A stretch of DNA of 64,000 nt from positions 26,761,744-26,825,743 of the forward strand of contig CM032123.1 in the NCBI GenBank assembly GCA_018894105.1, given 5' to 3'. The notes under the pieces are model-generated. The model was given only the letters and a program-made list of their open reading frames with translations. It was not told the DNA's origin and did no database searches. The translations under genes and the position numbers were made by a program. The stretch is from Jacaranda mimosifolia (lineage: Eukaryota > Streptophyta > Magnoliopsida > Lamiales > Bignoniaceae). This document shows positions 23,345 through 36,439 of this stretch, piece by piece (within the stretch, counting starts at the first letter, position 1; every line of letters begins with the position of its first letter).

Positions 23345-25464
23345 TGAAGGATACGGTTACTTAAGGACCCAATAAATGCAATTGAAAATTAGAATTTTCA
23401 TCACATGAAAATAATTTGAATTAACATCTACTCAGGATCTATTTTATGCCATAATAGTAGATTCAAAGGAAGAAGCAAATACGTTGGGAGATTCTTCCAA
23501 AAACAAAGTATAGACAAGCTCAATGCCTCTTCAAATGGATCTCCAACACTTCTTCCTTGGACTTCTTTTGCTCACTCTTTTCCTAAATTTCATTAGAAAA
23601 AAGGCCTCCAAAAGGCTCCAAAAAACTCATGCAAAAGATAGCTCAAATCAACACAAGACATGGTCCTAAAAATGGCCTAGAAAGTGAAGAAACTTCTTCA
23701 ATTGGACTCCTTCTTGTTCACCACCAAGTACCCAATTGTGGCACCTCTAATGTAGTCCACCCACCTTTTGAAGGCATTCTAATACTTCAATCTTAAGCTA
23801 GAAGAAGATGGAAGAAGATGGAGAAGAGAGAGGTTGGAGAGAATCTAGGGAGTATTTTTTATCATACCAAAAAGGGGAGGGGAGAGGAGAGGGAAAGAGA
23901 GAACGTGGCTGGCCATGGAGGGGTCCCTACCCTTTTATAAAGTGTGATGGATTCATCAAGGATCCTCTAGATGCTTCATTCATATTTTTACTCCATGTTG
24001 TGCTAACTAGAAGCTATGTAGAATGTTTAATCTTACTAATTAAAATCCCTATTTCAAAGCAAATTAAATGGTCTTACTTTTAAATGAACTCTTTTCCTCC
24101 AAAATTAGATTCTCTAATCATTTAAATTAATTTATTAATTTAATTGAGCCAACTTAACTCCTTAATTTAGCAAGACTAATTAAATTGTAACATGACCCCC
24201 TTAAATTAACACCTTAATTTAATTGGTCTGAATTAACTCCTTAAGTTAATTGATTAATTTAACTCCTGAAATTAATCATGCCATTATGACCAACTTTAAA
24301 TTAGTCAATTTGTCTTTTCCAATCTTGATAAATCTAGTTACCTAGCTCAGATAATTTCTTCAAGCCTACTATAGTGGCTAAAGACTTTTGTGTGTGACCT
24401 ACTAAGTTCATCAATTAATTAAACATGGGCTCACAACTCTTTGCAATTTATTGAATATCAAATATTCGATTAGTTTAAACTCTTTTAAACTAATCACTCT
24501 TCAATTAATCTCCATTAATTAAAGAATACCTAATCTCCATAGTCGATGTCTAGCACAAATCTATGGAGCCCAACTAATAGGATGAATTAGTTAGTGTAGG
24601 CCTTTCTGCTTATTATTATCATGTAAATAAGGTCCTTCCATTTCTTATCTCTCGAAAAAGGCCTCGCGTATGATATTTGTTAGTTCCCTAATAGCCTTGA
24701 TAACCATGTATCTATTATTGATGTGTGGTTCCTATTTATAACCTCAACTTTAAAAGACTCCATTTTAAAGCTGTCATACCACCTTATGTAAGAATTTCTC
24801 AGAATCGATCATCATAGAATATATAGGCGATCAACTCGTTCTTGAAGATACGCAAATAGATCCTTTCTTAGAACTCACCAACCAACATACATGGTAGTTG
24901 TGCCTAACCTAAGCAGATGGCTAAGTGGTCAGGACAAAATCAAAGCACAAGGACCTGAGTACAAGGTTACCGTGGAACCTCAAGTCAAAGAACTATTTAT
25001 ATGCACTATTGTAAGCCAGAGAATTTCACATTATCGATATGCCACTGCGTCTACCTTATGGATTCTCTAAGTGAGTCTTCAGTGAATGTATTCTCTAACA
25101 AGCAGCCATTAACATGGATCCATGTTGTACATAGATTGTCCATAAAATGGAGCAATATCCATCTCCTTGGATTATTCATAGTTAGTGCAAGTCTATCCAA
25201 ATCTTAGATGCTATGTCTCTAAGATTCTATGACTTGGAATATTCAAAATCATGATTATAGAGACTTGTTTCATGATAACCATCATATGCATGACCAAGTC
25301 CCGTAGTCATATATGATTCTAGGGCTTCAACAAAATGCATGTGAAGAGTATCATAAAATGCATAAGATGAAGATGACCATTTATATAACATTATTCAATC
25401 AAGATTATCCCACAAGAGTAGTTTTACACGCCAATCTAATCGGTTGCAGGGCATCATTCCCACA
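23345..25464 (-). repeat. 3' LTR of the Copia element
   Basis: A 2.1-kb LTR similar along its whole length to 29,777-32,245. It contains AT-rich blocks with many TTAATTTAATT-type motifs (24,090-24,280). Its other end, at 25,464, reads TGTGGGAATGATGCCC on the minus strand. Confidence 0.9.
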
Positions 25465-28400
25465 ATATCCTACTTGCTCTAAAGCCAATTTCTCATAGCC
25501 TTTATACCTATCTTCTCAAAATTTCTTTCAAAGACTTTTTGCTTTTGGGGTTTAGTCATCGAATTCTCTCTCAAAGCAACTCTCTCCACTCGAATGTTGC
25601 CTATATCAGTAATCTCATGGATCAAGTGATGATGCATTAATTTATGTTTGGATCACTGATGATATCTTAGCTTTATTGCTTGCGCAATGGTTCTGTTATT
25701 ATCTCAAAAGACAACAACTGGCTCTGGAATACTAGGCTCTACATCTAACTTTTTGATGAAGTTTTTCATCTAAACACCTTTCTTTGCGGTATCTGATACC
25801 GCAATGTATTCTGCTTCAGTGGTTGAGTCAGTCTTAGTTTCTTGCTTGGAACTTTTTCAACTAACCGTGCTGCCATTAAGGCAAAATATGAATCCAAACA
25901 TAGATTTAAGGTTATCTTCATCATATTGGAAAGTAAAATATGAAAATCCCTCGACTTTTAATTCTCCAATACTATATACCAAAAATAAATCCTTAGTTCA
26001 TCTCAATTACTTAAAACTTATTTTTACAGCTTTCCAATAACTCTGATCAGGCTTGGATTGGTAGCAACTCTTGATACTTAGAGCATATGCTATATCAGGT
26101 CTCGTACATAGCATAGCATACATTATGCTTCCAATAGCGGATGCATAAGGTATGTTGGACATCATTTTTCTCTCTTCCTCCATCTAAAGAGCCATAGACT
26201 TACAAATACAAAAGCCATGTCCCATAGAGAGGTATTATCTCTTAGATTCCTCCATACTAAACCACTTTAGTATTTATCTATTTACGAAGATTGGGAGAGC
26301 CTAATATCCTCATTGATATATCTCTATATATCCGTATTCTTAATATGTAGAATGCTTCTTTCAAATTTCTCATGGAGAATTGTGAAGATACCCATACTTA
26401 CACTTCAACATCTCTCTCATGCCCAATGAGATGGATGTCATCGACATAAAGCACAATAGATTGGATCGAGCTCCCACTAGCCTTTTTGTATACACATGGT
26501 TCATACATATTTTTGATAAAGCCAATCAATTTAATTGTCTCATCAAAACATATGTTCCAAATTTAGGATGCTTGCTTGAGTCCACAAATGGACCTTTGGA
26601 TGTAAACCTTTTGTTTACTCCCTTTAGATGTGAAGCTTTCTGGTTGCACCATATAAATATTCTTATTAGTGTTTCCATTGAGAAAGATGGTCTTTACATC
26701 TATTTGCTAAATTTCATAGTTGTAGTAAGGAGTTATGGTAAGCATAATCCTAATGGACTTAGGCATAGCGACTGGTGAAAAGGTTTTCTCAAAATCAATA
26801 CCGAGTTCTTAAGTATAATCTTTTGCCACAAGTCTATTCTTAAAAGTGGTTACTTCTCTATTAACTCGAAGCTTGCACTTATAGACCAACGGGTACTATA
26901 CCTTCCAATGGATCTGCTAAAATTTATTCTTTGTTGGAGTACATAGAGTTTATTTCAGATTTCATGGCCTCAAATCAATGACTCAAATTCAATTCTGGCA
27001 TGACTTCCTTATAGGTTCTTGAATCACTATCCGATTGACCTGTCTCATGAAGGAATTTGAACATTTTGGATTGTTTATTGATCTAATCTTGCCTTTTCGA
27101 AAGTTTTTCATTAGGCTTAGCATGCTCTTTTGTTTCTAACTTGTAGGATAGGTTGATCATCTTGAACTTCATCAAGTTCAACATTAACGTATTTTCTATC
27201 TAATAGAAGCTCATTTTCCAAAAAGGTAGTGTTCCTCGCAACAAACACCAGTTGTTCTGAGGGATCATAGAAGTAATAACCTAAAGACTCTTTGGGTATC
27301 CCACAAATTTGAACAAGATAGGTCTTGTATCCAACTTGTCTCCTACTAGTCTTTTAACATATGCAGAAGACTTCCACTCTTAAATAAGAGTAAGAAGATG
27401 CTTTGCCATACCACAACTCATGTGAGGTCTTTGGCACCAACTTTGAAAGTATTACATGTAGTAATTTCACATTTGTTCGAAGGGCAAACCCCCAAAAGGA
27501 AATTGAAACTTTGGTGAAGCTCATTGTGGACTGTACCATGTCTAATAAGATGCATTTTTTTTTTATCCTTTTTCTTCTTCTTGACTCCTCTAGACACCTT
27601 CAATGGTTGTTTCCCCTCTTACCCTATTTTTTTTTCCTTTTGTGCTTTAGAGTGGGAGAAAGAAACAATTAGTGAAGGCTTATTCTTTTTGTTGGTTGCC
27701 TCGATGATTACCAATATGTTGACTAATTTGTTGATGTATACCTCTTCTTTGGATATATTAAAGTTCGTCATGAATTGGTGAAATGAATTCAGCAAGAATT
27801 GGAGGATCATATCCATATGCAGATCATTGTCTATAATTACCTCCAAGTTGGCGACTTTTTAAAATCCCAATCATCTTTAGACTGTGTTCATTGATACTTG
27901 ACCCCTCAACCATCCTAGCCCTAAAAATCTTCTTTGATAACATGAATCACTCATGCCTAGTTTGCACGGCATACAACTTTTTGTAAGTGCAAGAAAAAGT
28001 CATAGGCATGTTTCATATGTTCATGAGACTTTTGAAGTTTATTTGATATTGATGCCATCATAAGATAACAGGTTTAGAGATCATCCTCAACCCATTTTGT
28101 GAATGTTTCATGTGTCTCTTGATTGGCATAATCTCCTATGGTATCTGATAGACCATGAGTTAGGACATGTCCACTTTTTGGAATCTAGAACGATTTTGAG
28201 GTTTCTTAGTCAATAGTGGTAGTTCAACCTAGTCAATTTATTAGTTTTCAAAATGATGTTTCGTGGGTTTTTAGCCATTCTTGAGATTTCACAAATCTAA
28301 AAAAGCAAGGAAAAAAATATAACCATTTGATTGAATCTTAATAATTAAAACATGATTATGGTCTTTCAAGCATGTATTGCTCTACTATTTCTTCAAATTT

Positions 28401-29776
28401 TTTACCCTCAAAAGAATTCAAAAAATCATATTTCTTAGTGAGAATTAAGGTCCAAAGGAGTCACTTGTCTACCTGGGACTTTGAGAAATCCACTCATGAC
28501 CCTAAGGTAGGTAACGTTTATCAGTTGCATCTCTATGCAATCCTTAATATGTTTTGCCTTGCTTTTCATATAGACCTATGACTCGTGCGGCATCTATATT
28601 ACTAGGCGTTAAGTCGAACCTACCAATTCTACTTTAATTATGCACCCAACTATATAACACACCATGACTCGAGAGACAATATTATAGCCAAGTTATATTA
28701 AAGTGCATCTTATGCTAAGGTTGTGATCGTAGCTTTCCACAAAAGTGTGTTCCACGACTCATGAGCCAACACGCAATCATGGTAGAGTCCCTTGTCACAC
28801 ACCTATTGGTAGAAGCCATGGATTATTAAATCCCGTCTAATTTTATCCTTCTTGACTTAATACTAAATGATAATAAGATTCAACAATTATATGAATGATA
28901 ATAAGATTTGACATTCAAATCAATAATTAAAAACTTATCACATAAACAATTAATTACTAGAAAAATTTGCATAATAATTATGCATCAAAATTTCACACAT
29001 CCTTGAAGAGAATCTAAAACTTCACTTTTGAACATGTAAAGATGTCAAACATTAGCCCGAAAAGTTACATAACCATTTTGCATCAAAATAGGGCAAAATA
29101 AGTCGTTTTGCAAGCCAAAAACCGCCACAACTTGCATGGGGCACCTCGCGGCCGAGTTGCTACCATGGACAGCACTTTCTAGTGCCCTTAGCGCACTATA
29201 GACATGCATACAACATGCCCGCTGCATGCCTAGGCATTGGCCGTGTGCCGGTCCTAGGTAACTTGGCCCTATGGTGTCCCTTTTGTACCATTTTGGCATT
29301 TCTAGCTAGACAAAAACCTTTGGACACTTCCAAAATATTATTTCACCCAATTTTGGCAAATTTTCAGATTTTAAACAGTTTAAAAACTGAAAGTTAACTC
29401 TTCAACATGCTCCAAAAATAAAAAATTAAATTGAATCACTATTAAACAAACTACTTCAAGGAGATCCAATTCAATTGAATCTAAAAATTGCCAAAACACA
29501 TTGTAGCAATTAACAACATGCTAAATCACAATTTAACATCAAGTTTATGCTAAATCAACATCTAGTAATCGAACAAAATTCACACCAACATAAAGTAAAT
29601 CACTATCGTGCATATATTGATAGAATTCAATCTAGATCATCAAGAGCCACATACACCAACTTCAAATCCTCCAATCCATCAATTGAATCAAGGAAATGAA
29701 GTCAATAATTAATCCATCACATGAATCAATTATAACCAAATCCAAATTAAAGCATAAAATTGGCTCTGATACCACT
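25465..29776 (-). pseudogene. Copia gag-pol remnant with internal deletion
   Basis: Minus-strand fragments in order: gag of the UBN2 type (about 27,620-28,270, with DLHMDMILQFLLNSFHQF); the C-terminal part of integrase (about 27,200-27,540, with MSFTKVSISFWGFAL and SHELWYGKASSY); reverse transcriptase (about 25,990-26,900, with GIDFEKTFSPVAM and the catalytic LYVDD); and RNase H (about 25,640-25,850, with STTEAEYIAVSDTAKK). The zinc knuckle, protease and integrase core expected between gag and the integrase end are missing: the gag end and integrase end lie within about 100 bases. Many stops and frameshifts are present. 28,270-29,760 is the 5' untranslated part and gag start, without an open frame. 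Confidence 0.85.
29761..29774 (-). promoter_or_regulatory. tRNA-Met primer-binding site of the Copia element
   Basis: The minus strand reads TGGTATCAGAGCCA two bases inside the 5' LTR end. This is the standard initiator tRNA-Met complement used to start minus-strand cDNA synthesis. Confidence 0.92.
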
Positions 29777-32245
29777 TGAAGGAGACGGTGAATCAAGGAT
29801 CTAATAAGCGCAATGGACAATTAAAATTTTCATCACATTAAAGTAACTTGAATCACCATATACAAGGATCTATTTGATGCCATAATAGTGGATTCAAAGG
29901 AAGAAGCAAATACCTTAGGAGATTCTTCGAAAAACAAAGTGTAGAAAAGCCAATTGACTCTTCAAATGAATTTCCACCACTTCTCCTTCCTTGGCCTTGA
30001 TTTGCTCACTTTTTACCCAATTTTAGTAGCAAAAAGGCCTCAAAAAGCTCCCAAAAAACTCATCTAAAAGGCAACTCAAATCAGCACGAGACTTGCTCCT
30101 GGAAACCACCTAGAAAGTGAAGAACACTTCTTAAATTGGACTCCTTCTTGCTTACTACCAAGTGCCTCAAATGTGGCACCCATAATGTATCTATTTAATA
30201 CCATAATAGTGAATTCAAATGAAGAATAAAATACCTTTAGAAAATTCTTTCAAAAACAAAGTGTAGAGAAGCCGAATAACTTTTCAAATGGATCTCCAAA
30301 ACTTTTCTTTACTTGGCCTTCTTTCCAAAATTGCAGTAGCAAAAAGGCCTCTAAAAAGCTCCAAAAAACTTGCCCAAAATGTAGATTAAATTGGCACAAG
30401 CTATGATCCCAAAAACTGCCTAGAAAGTGAAGAACATTTCTTAATTGGACTCCTTGTTCACCTCCAAGCATCTCAAATATGGCACTTCTAGTGTAATCTA
30501 GACACCTTTTCAAGGAACTCTAATTCTTCTATCTTAAGTTAGAAGAAGATGGAGGAAAATTGGGGAAGAAGATAGGAGGTTTGTAAGAGAAAGGTTAGAG
30601 AGAATCTATAGAATAGTTTTTTATCACACCAAAAATGGGAAAGAAGAGGGAAAAAAGAGCATGTGGCTGGTCATGGAGGAGTCTCCACCCTTTTATGAAG
30701 TGTGATAGATGCATCACGAATCTTCAGGATGCATCCTTCACATTTTTGCTTTATGTTGTGCCAACCAGATGCTGTGTAGGATATTTAATCTTACTAATTA
30801 AAATTCCTATTTCAATTAGAAAATTAAATGCTGTTACTTATTTTTAAATGGACTCTTCGATTGAAATTTTTCCTCCAAAATTAGATTCTCTAATCAATTA
30901 AATTAACTCATTAATTTAATTAAGCTAACTTAACTCCTTAAATTAGCAAAGCTAATTAAATTATCACGTGACCCCAATTAAATTAACACTTTAATTTAAT
31001 TGGTTTGATTTAACTCCTTAAATTAATTGATTAATTTGACTCTTTAAATTAATCAAGTCATTATGACCAACTTTAAATTAATCAATTGGTCTCTTCCAGT
31101 GTTGACCAATCTAATTATCTAACTTCTTAGATAATTTCTCCAAATCCACTAGAGTGGATAAATGCTTTTTTGTGTGACTCATTAGGTTCACTAATTAATT
31201 AGACATGGGCTCAAAACCCTTTGCAATTTATGGAATATCAAATATTTCGATTAGTCTAAACTTTTTAAATCTAATCACTCTTTAATTAATGGATCTTTAA
31301 TTAGTCTCCATTAATTAAAGAATACCTAATCTCCATAGACGATGTCTAGCACAAGACCATGGAGCCCAACTAATTGAAAAAATTAATTAGTGTGAACTTT
31401 TCCGCTTATGGTTACCATGCTTTTCATTTTCTATCTCCCAAAAGAGATCTAGGATAAGATATTTGTCGATTCCCTAATAGCTTCGATAACTATGCATCTA
31501 ACCTTGATGTGCTATTCCTATTCATGATCTCAAATTTGGAAAACTCTTTTTTCAAATTGTCGTAGCATATTGCGCAAGGATTTTTGAGAACCAGCCATCA
31601 TAGAATGCATAGCAGATCAACTTGTTCTTGACGATGAGAAAATGGATCTTTTCTTAGAACTCACCAACCTCCATACATAGGTAGCTTGTGCCTAACCTAA
31701 GCCTCATCCAACACTAAGTGATCGGGATAAAATCAAAGCACAAGGACCTAAGTACAAGGTTATCATTGAACCTTATGTCAAAGGACTAATTATAGGCAAT
31801 ATTGTATGCTAGAGAATTTTCCATTGCCAACAAGCCACTTTGGCTACCTTATGGACTCTCTAAGCAAGTCGTCAGTGAATTTATTTTCTAACAAGCACCT
31901 AATAATGTGCATCCATGTCATACACAGGTTGTCCATTAAACGGGGCAGTTATATCCAAATCTAAGATGATGCATTATTAGTGCAAGTCTATCCAAATCTT
32001 AGATGCCCTATCTCTAAGATTCTATAACTTGAAATATTCAAAATCATGGTTATAAGGGTTTGTTTCATGATCACTATCATATGTGTGATCAAGTCTCGTA
32101 GTCTTTTATGATTTTAGGGCTTCAAACAAATGCATGTGAAGAATATCATAAAATGCCGCCATTTATATAACATCATTCAATCAAGATTATCTCACAAGAG
32201 TAGTTTTACATGTCAAACTAATTGGTTGTGGGGCACTATTCCACA
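29777..32245 (-). repeat. 5' LTR of the Copia element, with an internal duplication
   Basis: About 2.47 kb, homologous to 23,345-25,464. It is longer mainly because a segment of about 321 bp is tandemly duplicated (29,869-30,189 and 30,190-about 30,500). The promoter for the element should lie here; I did not place it. Confidence 0.9.
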
Positions 32246-32250
32246 ATATG
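32246..32250. repeat. Target-site duplication (ATATG), right copy
   Basis: ATATG directly follows the outer LTR end at 32,245 and matches 23,340-23,344. Confidence 0.9.
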
Positions 32251-32466
32251 TTTATGTTTTTTTAAAAGTGTGGTGTAATGTGTGTGCAAAATGTTGTTTG
32301 CTGAGAGCTTTCTTTTTCTGTTATTTTTTCTTTGTAACGAGAAAGGAAATAGTGATTGGATGTCTTTTTGCTTGGTGTTTATGCTATTATTAATATGGAG
32401 AAATGTGAATATTGAATTAGTGTCGAGAATTTTGTTGAGTGATTTGTTGTATGTGTAATTTTGCAG

Positions 32467-32935
32467 GTGATTGCTTTGCATTCTTTATCCAGTATTAGAA
32501 GTCATAAACAGGTAATTACCCACTTCAGCTCTTCAATCTCTTCGTTTCTGCTACTTGTAAACTCCTCTTGTCTATCTTGAGGCATAAAAATTGGGTTAAG
32601 TTTATCATCGACAAAAAAAAAAAAAAAAACTTCCTTTCAAGGGCTTTAGTTTTGTGGATGTTACTATTGCCATTTCAAATAAGTAAGTACATGCGAATGG
32701 TTGGAGGGTGGGATTATTTTCCAATATCTTTTGTAGGTCCTTAGGCTTTGCTGCAACATTCTTTTTATTCATCTTGAAAAATTAGTTCTCTCCTTCCAAT
32801 TACTAATATTTTTTCAAATTTCAGTGTATTTGCACTCCTTGTCATGGTTACCTTATAGAAACTTGCAAGCATAGGATGCACTATGATCTTCTCCATTTAC
32901 CAGAGCAGGACAAAAGTGAGTGGCCTTTTTGGTAG
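32467..32935 (+). CDS. Two exon-like segments, possible 3' part of the secreted peptide gene
   Basis: 32,467-32,511 has a TTGCAG acceptor and a GTAATT donor and reads VIALHSLSSIRSHKQ. 32,825-32,915 follows a TTTCAG acceptor and reads CICTPCHGYLIETCKHR and on, to LPEQDK. It either meets a GTGAGT donor at 32,916 or runs to a TAG at 32,933-32,935. The two segments are in phase with each other, and with the signal-peptide exon at 23,202 if that one is spliced near 23,330. The three Cys of CICTPC...ETC recall cysteine-containing signalling peptides, but I recognise no family. Confidence 0.3.
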
Positions 32936-33392
32936 AATGTGTCTTCTTTTAAATGAAACACATTATTGTTTGGGGAAACACTTACTTGTTTGCAGGTAAT
33001 ATATATTTGAAAATACGAATCTCCTAAACATTAAGTTATTTTACTAAAATCTACTATAATTTCCTACTAGAGTAGTATTTGGTTACCTGCCCACAAATTT
33101 ATTAATTTATACAAAAAATGTGGTGTAAAGAAGGATATTAGTTTATCATCTTTATTTTGTGGTCAGTGAGATCTTGGTGAAATTATAATCTAAAACATTT
33201 GGCTATGCTTAAGTGGTAGAAGATTTTTATTCATTTCTCTTTTAGGTTTAACTTGAGAAATGCTTAATTTTTTTCTTGTTTTCTATAGCATATATATATT
33301 TAGATATACAGATCCACTGCTATTCATTCATATAGAACATACAAAAATTTATCTTGTTTTAACAGAATTTGTGAGGAATTGAGCTTGAAATT

Positions 33393-34914
33393 ATGGCTGT
33401 AGCCTCTCCATCCAATCGCTATTGTCCCTTATCATTAGCTTATTCGAATTCATCCTCTATTAGGTTCTATCAACACTACAAAAATATTCCATTTTCGGTG
33501 ATTTCTCCTAAAATGTTGGCTCAAAAACTATTTCTTTGCAGTACAAGCGCAACCCTTTTTCCAATGTGATTCTCATGCAAGATGGTTAGTTTCATTTTTT
33601 GGCCCTTTCTTTATATTGTTGAATTGTGTGTTTCTTTGAGTATCTTTTTCAAATTTTTTTCTTGATGAACTCTTGAAGAATCATCATGTTTGATTTTTGT
33701 GTAAGCAATAAGCTTACTGGAATATTAGTTCTCTTTTTTTATTTCTTTAGACTGTGTGACTTGATTTACTTTAATAGCTTTTTTCCCCCTTTTGTTACTA
33801 GTTTGCAGAAGCGGTGATTGAGTTGTTCTGGTTTTCATGTAAATTCCAAAATTTGATAATAAAAACCCAAGAAAAATGCAATGCCTAGATCATTTGATAT
33901 TGAGTTGTGTAAAATTGAGCATTTGGTTGTCATTTTTTTTGAAACACCCATAAATAGAAAAGAAATGATTACTGTAAACTTTATTGTACTATTTCCTATC
34001 TCACTTTAGCATCAACAAAAATAAACCTCTAAAAATTGTCTATATTGCTGGTTTCCATTTAATTTAGCGACTACAAGCATTGTAGTCCTCAAATTTGTGT
34101 TTTCCACCCATGTTGTAATCTATAAGGTGATGTACTCACATTGAGTTGTGATATCTAAATGAAATTTTTTTTAGGTGCCTTGGCCATTAAAGTGGTTGGA
34201 ACATAAAATGAAGCTCTTGGGAAGAAATTAAAAGAAGGGTTGTTGTTAGTTACCTCTCCAGAGGTACATGAAAAGCCAATTGATTGGGACATAAATGATG
34301 ATAAATCAATTGCCAGCATTAATGTTGTAGGGGCCTCTGGTGACCTTGCTAAGAAAAAGATATTTCTTGCTCTTTTGCACTTTACTATGAGGATTACTAC
34401 CTGAGGTTTGCTTCAAATCTATCCTCTGAGGCCTCACTTTGCTCAGACAAATTGTTATATGAGAAATATGTCATAAATCTAATAACTTGAGTATAAATTT
34501 TCTACAGTCTAATCATTGATGTGCATTGTGCTAGATTTCTAGCAAGTGGATAAACATTGACTGCTTTATTGATTGCAACACTTTACTATATTTAGTTATG
34601 CCTATAGCAAGATGACGGAGAACTAAGAAATATGGTTTGCAAAACTCTTAATTGCAGAACTTCAAAAGGTAATTGTTGCTGCCCCTATTCTCTCAATAAC
34701 TAGACTTTTGTACTAATATATCACCTTCTTCTGTTATCAGTTTTAGTTTCAGGCACAAATTCCTTAAGTGATGATTAAAGATTTCTCTCTTGTATTCAAG
34801 GAAAATTTTGGCTGAAAAATGTAGAATTCCTAAATAGGTGTTTCTACTACTCTGATAAATGTGATTCCTAGTAAAAATTTTTGGAGCTTGATAAAATACT
34901 CAGGGAGCTTGAGG
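33393..34914 (+). pseudogene. Plastidic glucose-6-phosphate 1-dehydrogenase pseudogene (first four exons)
   Basis: Four exon remnants in order. 33,393-33,584: transit-peptide-like start MAVASPSNRYCPLSLAYSNS, then in another frame KRNPFSNVILMQDG. 34,174-34,404: KEGLLLVTSPE, then the NADP-binding VVGASGDLAKKKIF, with an in-frame TAA near 34,207 and frameshifts in the following ALYYED stretch. About 34,590-34,667: SKMTD, then a small deletion, then LRNMV in another frame. About 34,799-34,914: a region matching EFLKRCFYHSG and LELDK of the family, with base losses. The intact enzyme makes NADPH in the plastid oxidative pentose phosphate pathway from about 600 residues; catalytic and C-terminal exons are absent. 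Retained introns argue for a segmental (DNA-level) duplicate and not a retrocopy. Confidence 0.85.
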
Positions 34915-36420
34915 TAATTAGGAGTAGAGATAAGTCCATTTTGTGCGTATATTCTAATTTATGACTCGAAGGTAATATGATGTGCATACACTCATTTGTG
35001 CTCATTAGTTGGAGGCTAGTTTCATAGTTTATTTTGGCAATATCTTTTTGTTATATTCCTTTAGATTATATTGTGAGGAAGAATAGATCTTTTCTCTTTA
35101 TTTGTTAATTTCATTCTGTTAGAGACTTAAAATTAACTAATAGGTGGGTTTGATAAGTTATATAATTAGTTATTTAAACATTCTGATAAAATAATCAACA
35201 GAACAATCTGGTAAAGGATCGCTGTGTTGAAAGTTAGGAGAAATATCTTTAGAGTATTTTTATATGCATGAGAAAGCTTAATGAAGTCCTGACATGAGTT
35301 TTAAGGATAAGAATAGTTGTTGAGGATTAGAAACTTTTTGAAAAGAACAATCAAGTGGCAAAAGAATAAAAATTCAGGACATGATATTAAAATATGCTTG
35401 GACATGGAGCGGATTGGTCGAGTGTATTGACATTTTTGTTCAAGTTTTTTTCTTTGTGTTCACATATTAAGTTGAATAAGTCTTTTGTCTGTAGATAGCA
35501 ATAGGTTTTTAGAAACTGGCCGGAATAATATTTTATCAAATTAACACTTTTTTATTGTTACTTGGACTCTTTAGGGTATGATTCTCTGGCTTGAGCCTTT
35601 AGTTTGGTTGAGGAGATAGTAAAAATTCATTGTTAGCTTAATTCTTGTATCTGTTTATGGTACTATTTTGCTCGATGAGGCTCTGAGCCCCCTGTGATAT
35701 TGCCGAAAAGATGCTGGAAGCCTGTTTGTTACTTTGATTCATGCTAGATAGTTGTTGATATGAAGCTTGCATGTAAGTTTTTATTTGGCATGGTTAAGAT
35801 TGTTCTTAAACTTTGTGTGTTTGGCCTGCTTTTTTCCCAGTGTTTAACTAAAGTGCCTTATGGTGTTGGCTTTACCAGGTTGTATTATTTGTCTACTGAG
35901 GAAGTAATAGGTTGCACCAGCTAATGGTACTCAACTAGAAGTAGAGATAGATAAAGTTACCACTGTCAGTGCTCGAGAAGCAATTTCATAACCATTGGAA
36001 ACAGCAACAAATTCTCAATTCAATTTGCAATGAAACAAAACATATATGCTATGTAGAATCGTAAACTAAATATAAGATAAACTATTATTTCTTTAACTTT
36101 TACATGCAAATCATAGAAATTTTCACAAATGGATAAACTGAATATAAGTTATGCTAGATGTTGAGTAAGAAGAAGAGGGATTATTGATCATAGAAACTAA
36201 TAACAAACTTGATTACAAATCTATTTTTATGAGGGAAAGAACCCAACAGTAGCATTTTTACCATGAAAGCTTAAAACTTAATCTTTATAGTGGTACTGTG
36301 AAGTTGTAACAGATAAAGATGTTTGCAACTATCCAAGAGAAAAAAATGAAAAGTTTTTTTTTTCTTTTCAAAACTTCAACTTATCAGAAACAGCGGTAAT
36401 TCAGCTTAAATAATTCTACC
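34915..36420. other. Intergenic, no gene recognised
   Basis: AT-rich sequence after the G6PDH remnant. I looked for further dehydrogenase exons and found none. No mobile element was recognised. Confidence 0.5.
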
Positions 36421-36439
36421 AAACATTAACAGACATGCT

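Larger units (their letters stand above)
23345..32245 (-). mobile_element. Full-length Copia-type LTR retrotransposon, non-autonomous
   Basis: An 8.9-kb element read on the minus strand, with its 5' LTR at 29,777-32,245 and 3' LTR at 23,345-25,464. Both LTRs have TG...CA ends. A perfect 5-bp target duplication (ATATG) flanks it, and a tRNA-Met primer-binding site sits next to the 5' LTR. The 4.3-kb internal region holds decayed gag, the end of integrase, and reverse transcriptase and RNase H of Copia type, in the Copia order (integrase before RT). The LTRs differ at many positions and by about 350 bp in length, so the insertion is old. It cannot move on its own. Confidence 0.93.

Noticed and set aside
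29761..29774. Possible tRNA gene because of the tRNA-Met-like sequence
   Set aside because: Only the 3'-end complement is present, beside an LTR end; it is a primer-binding site.
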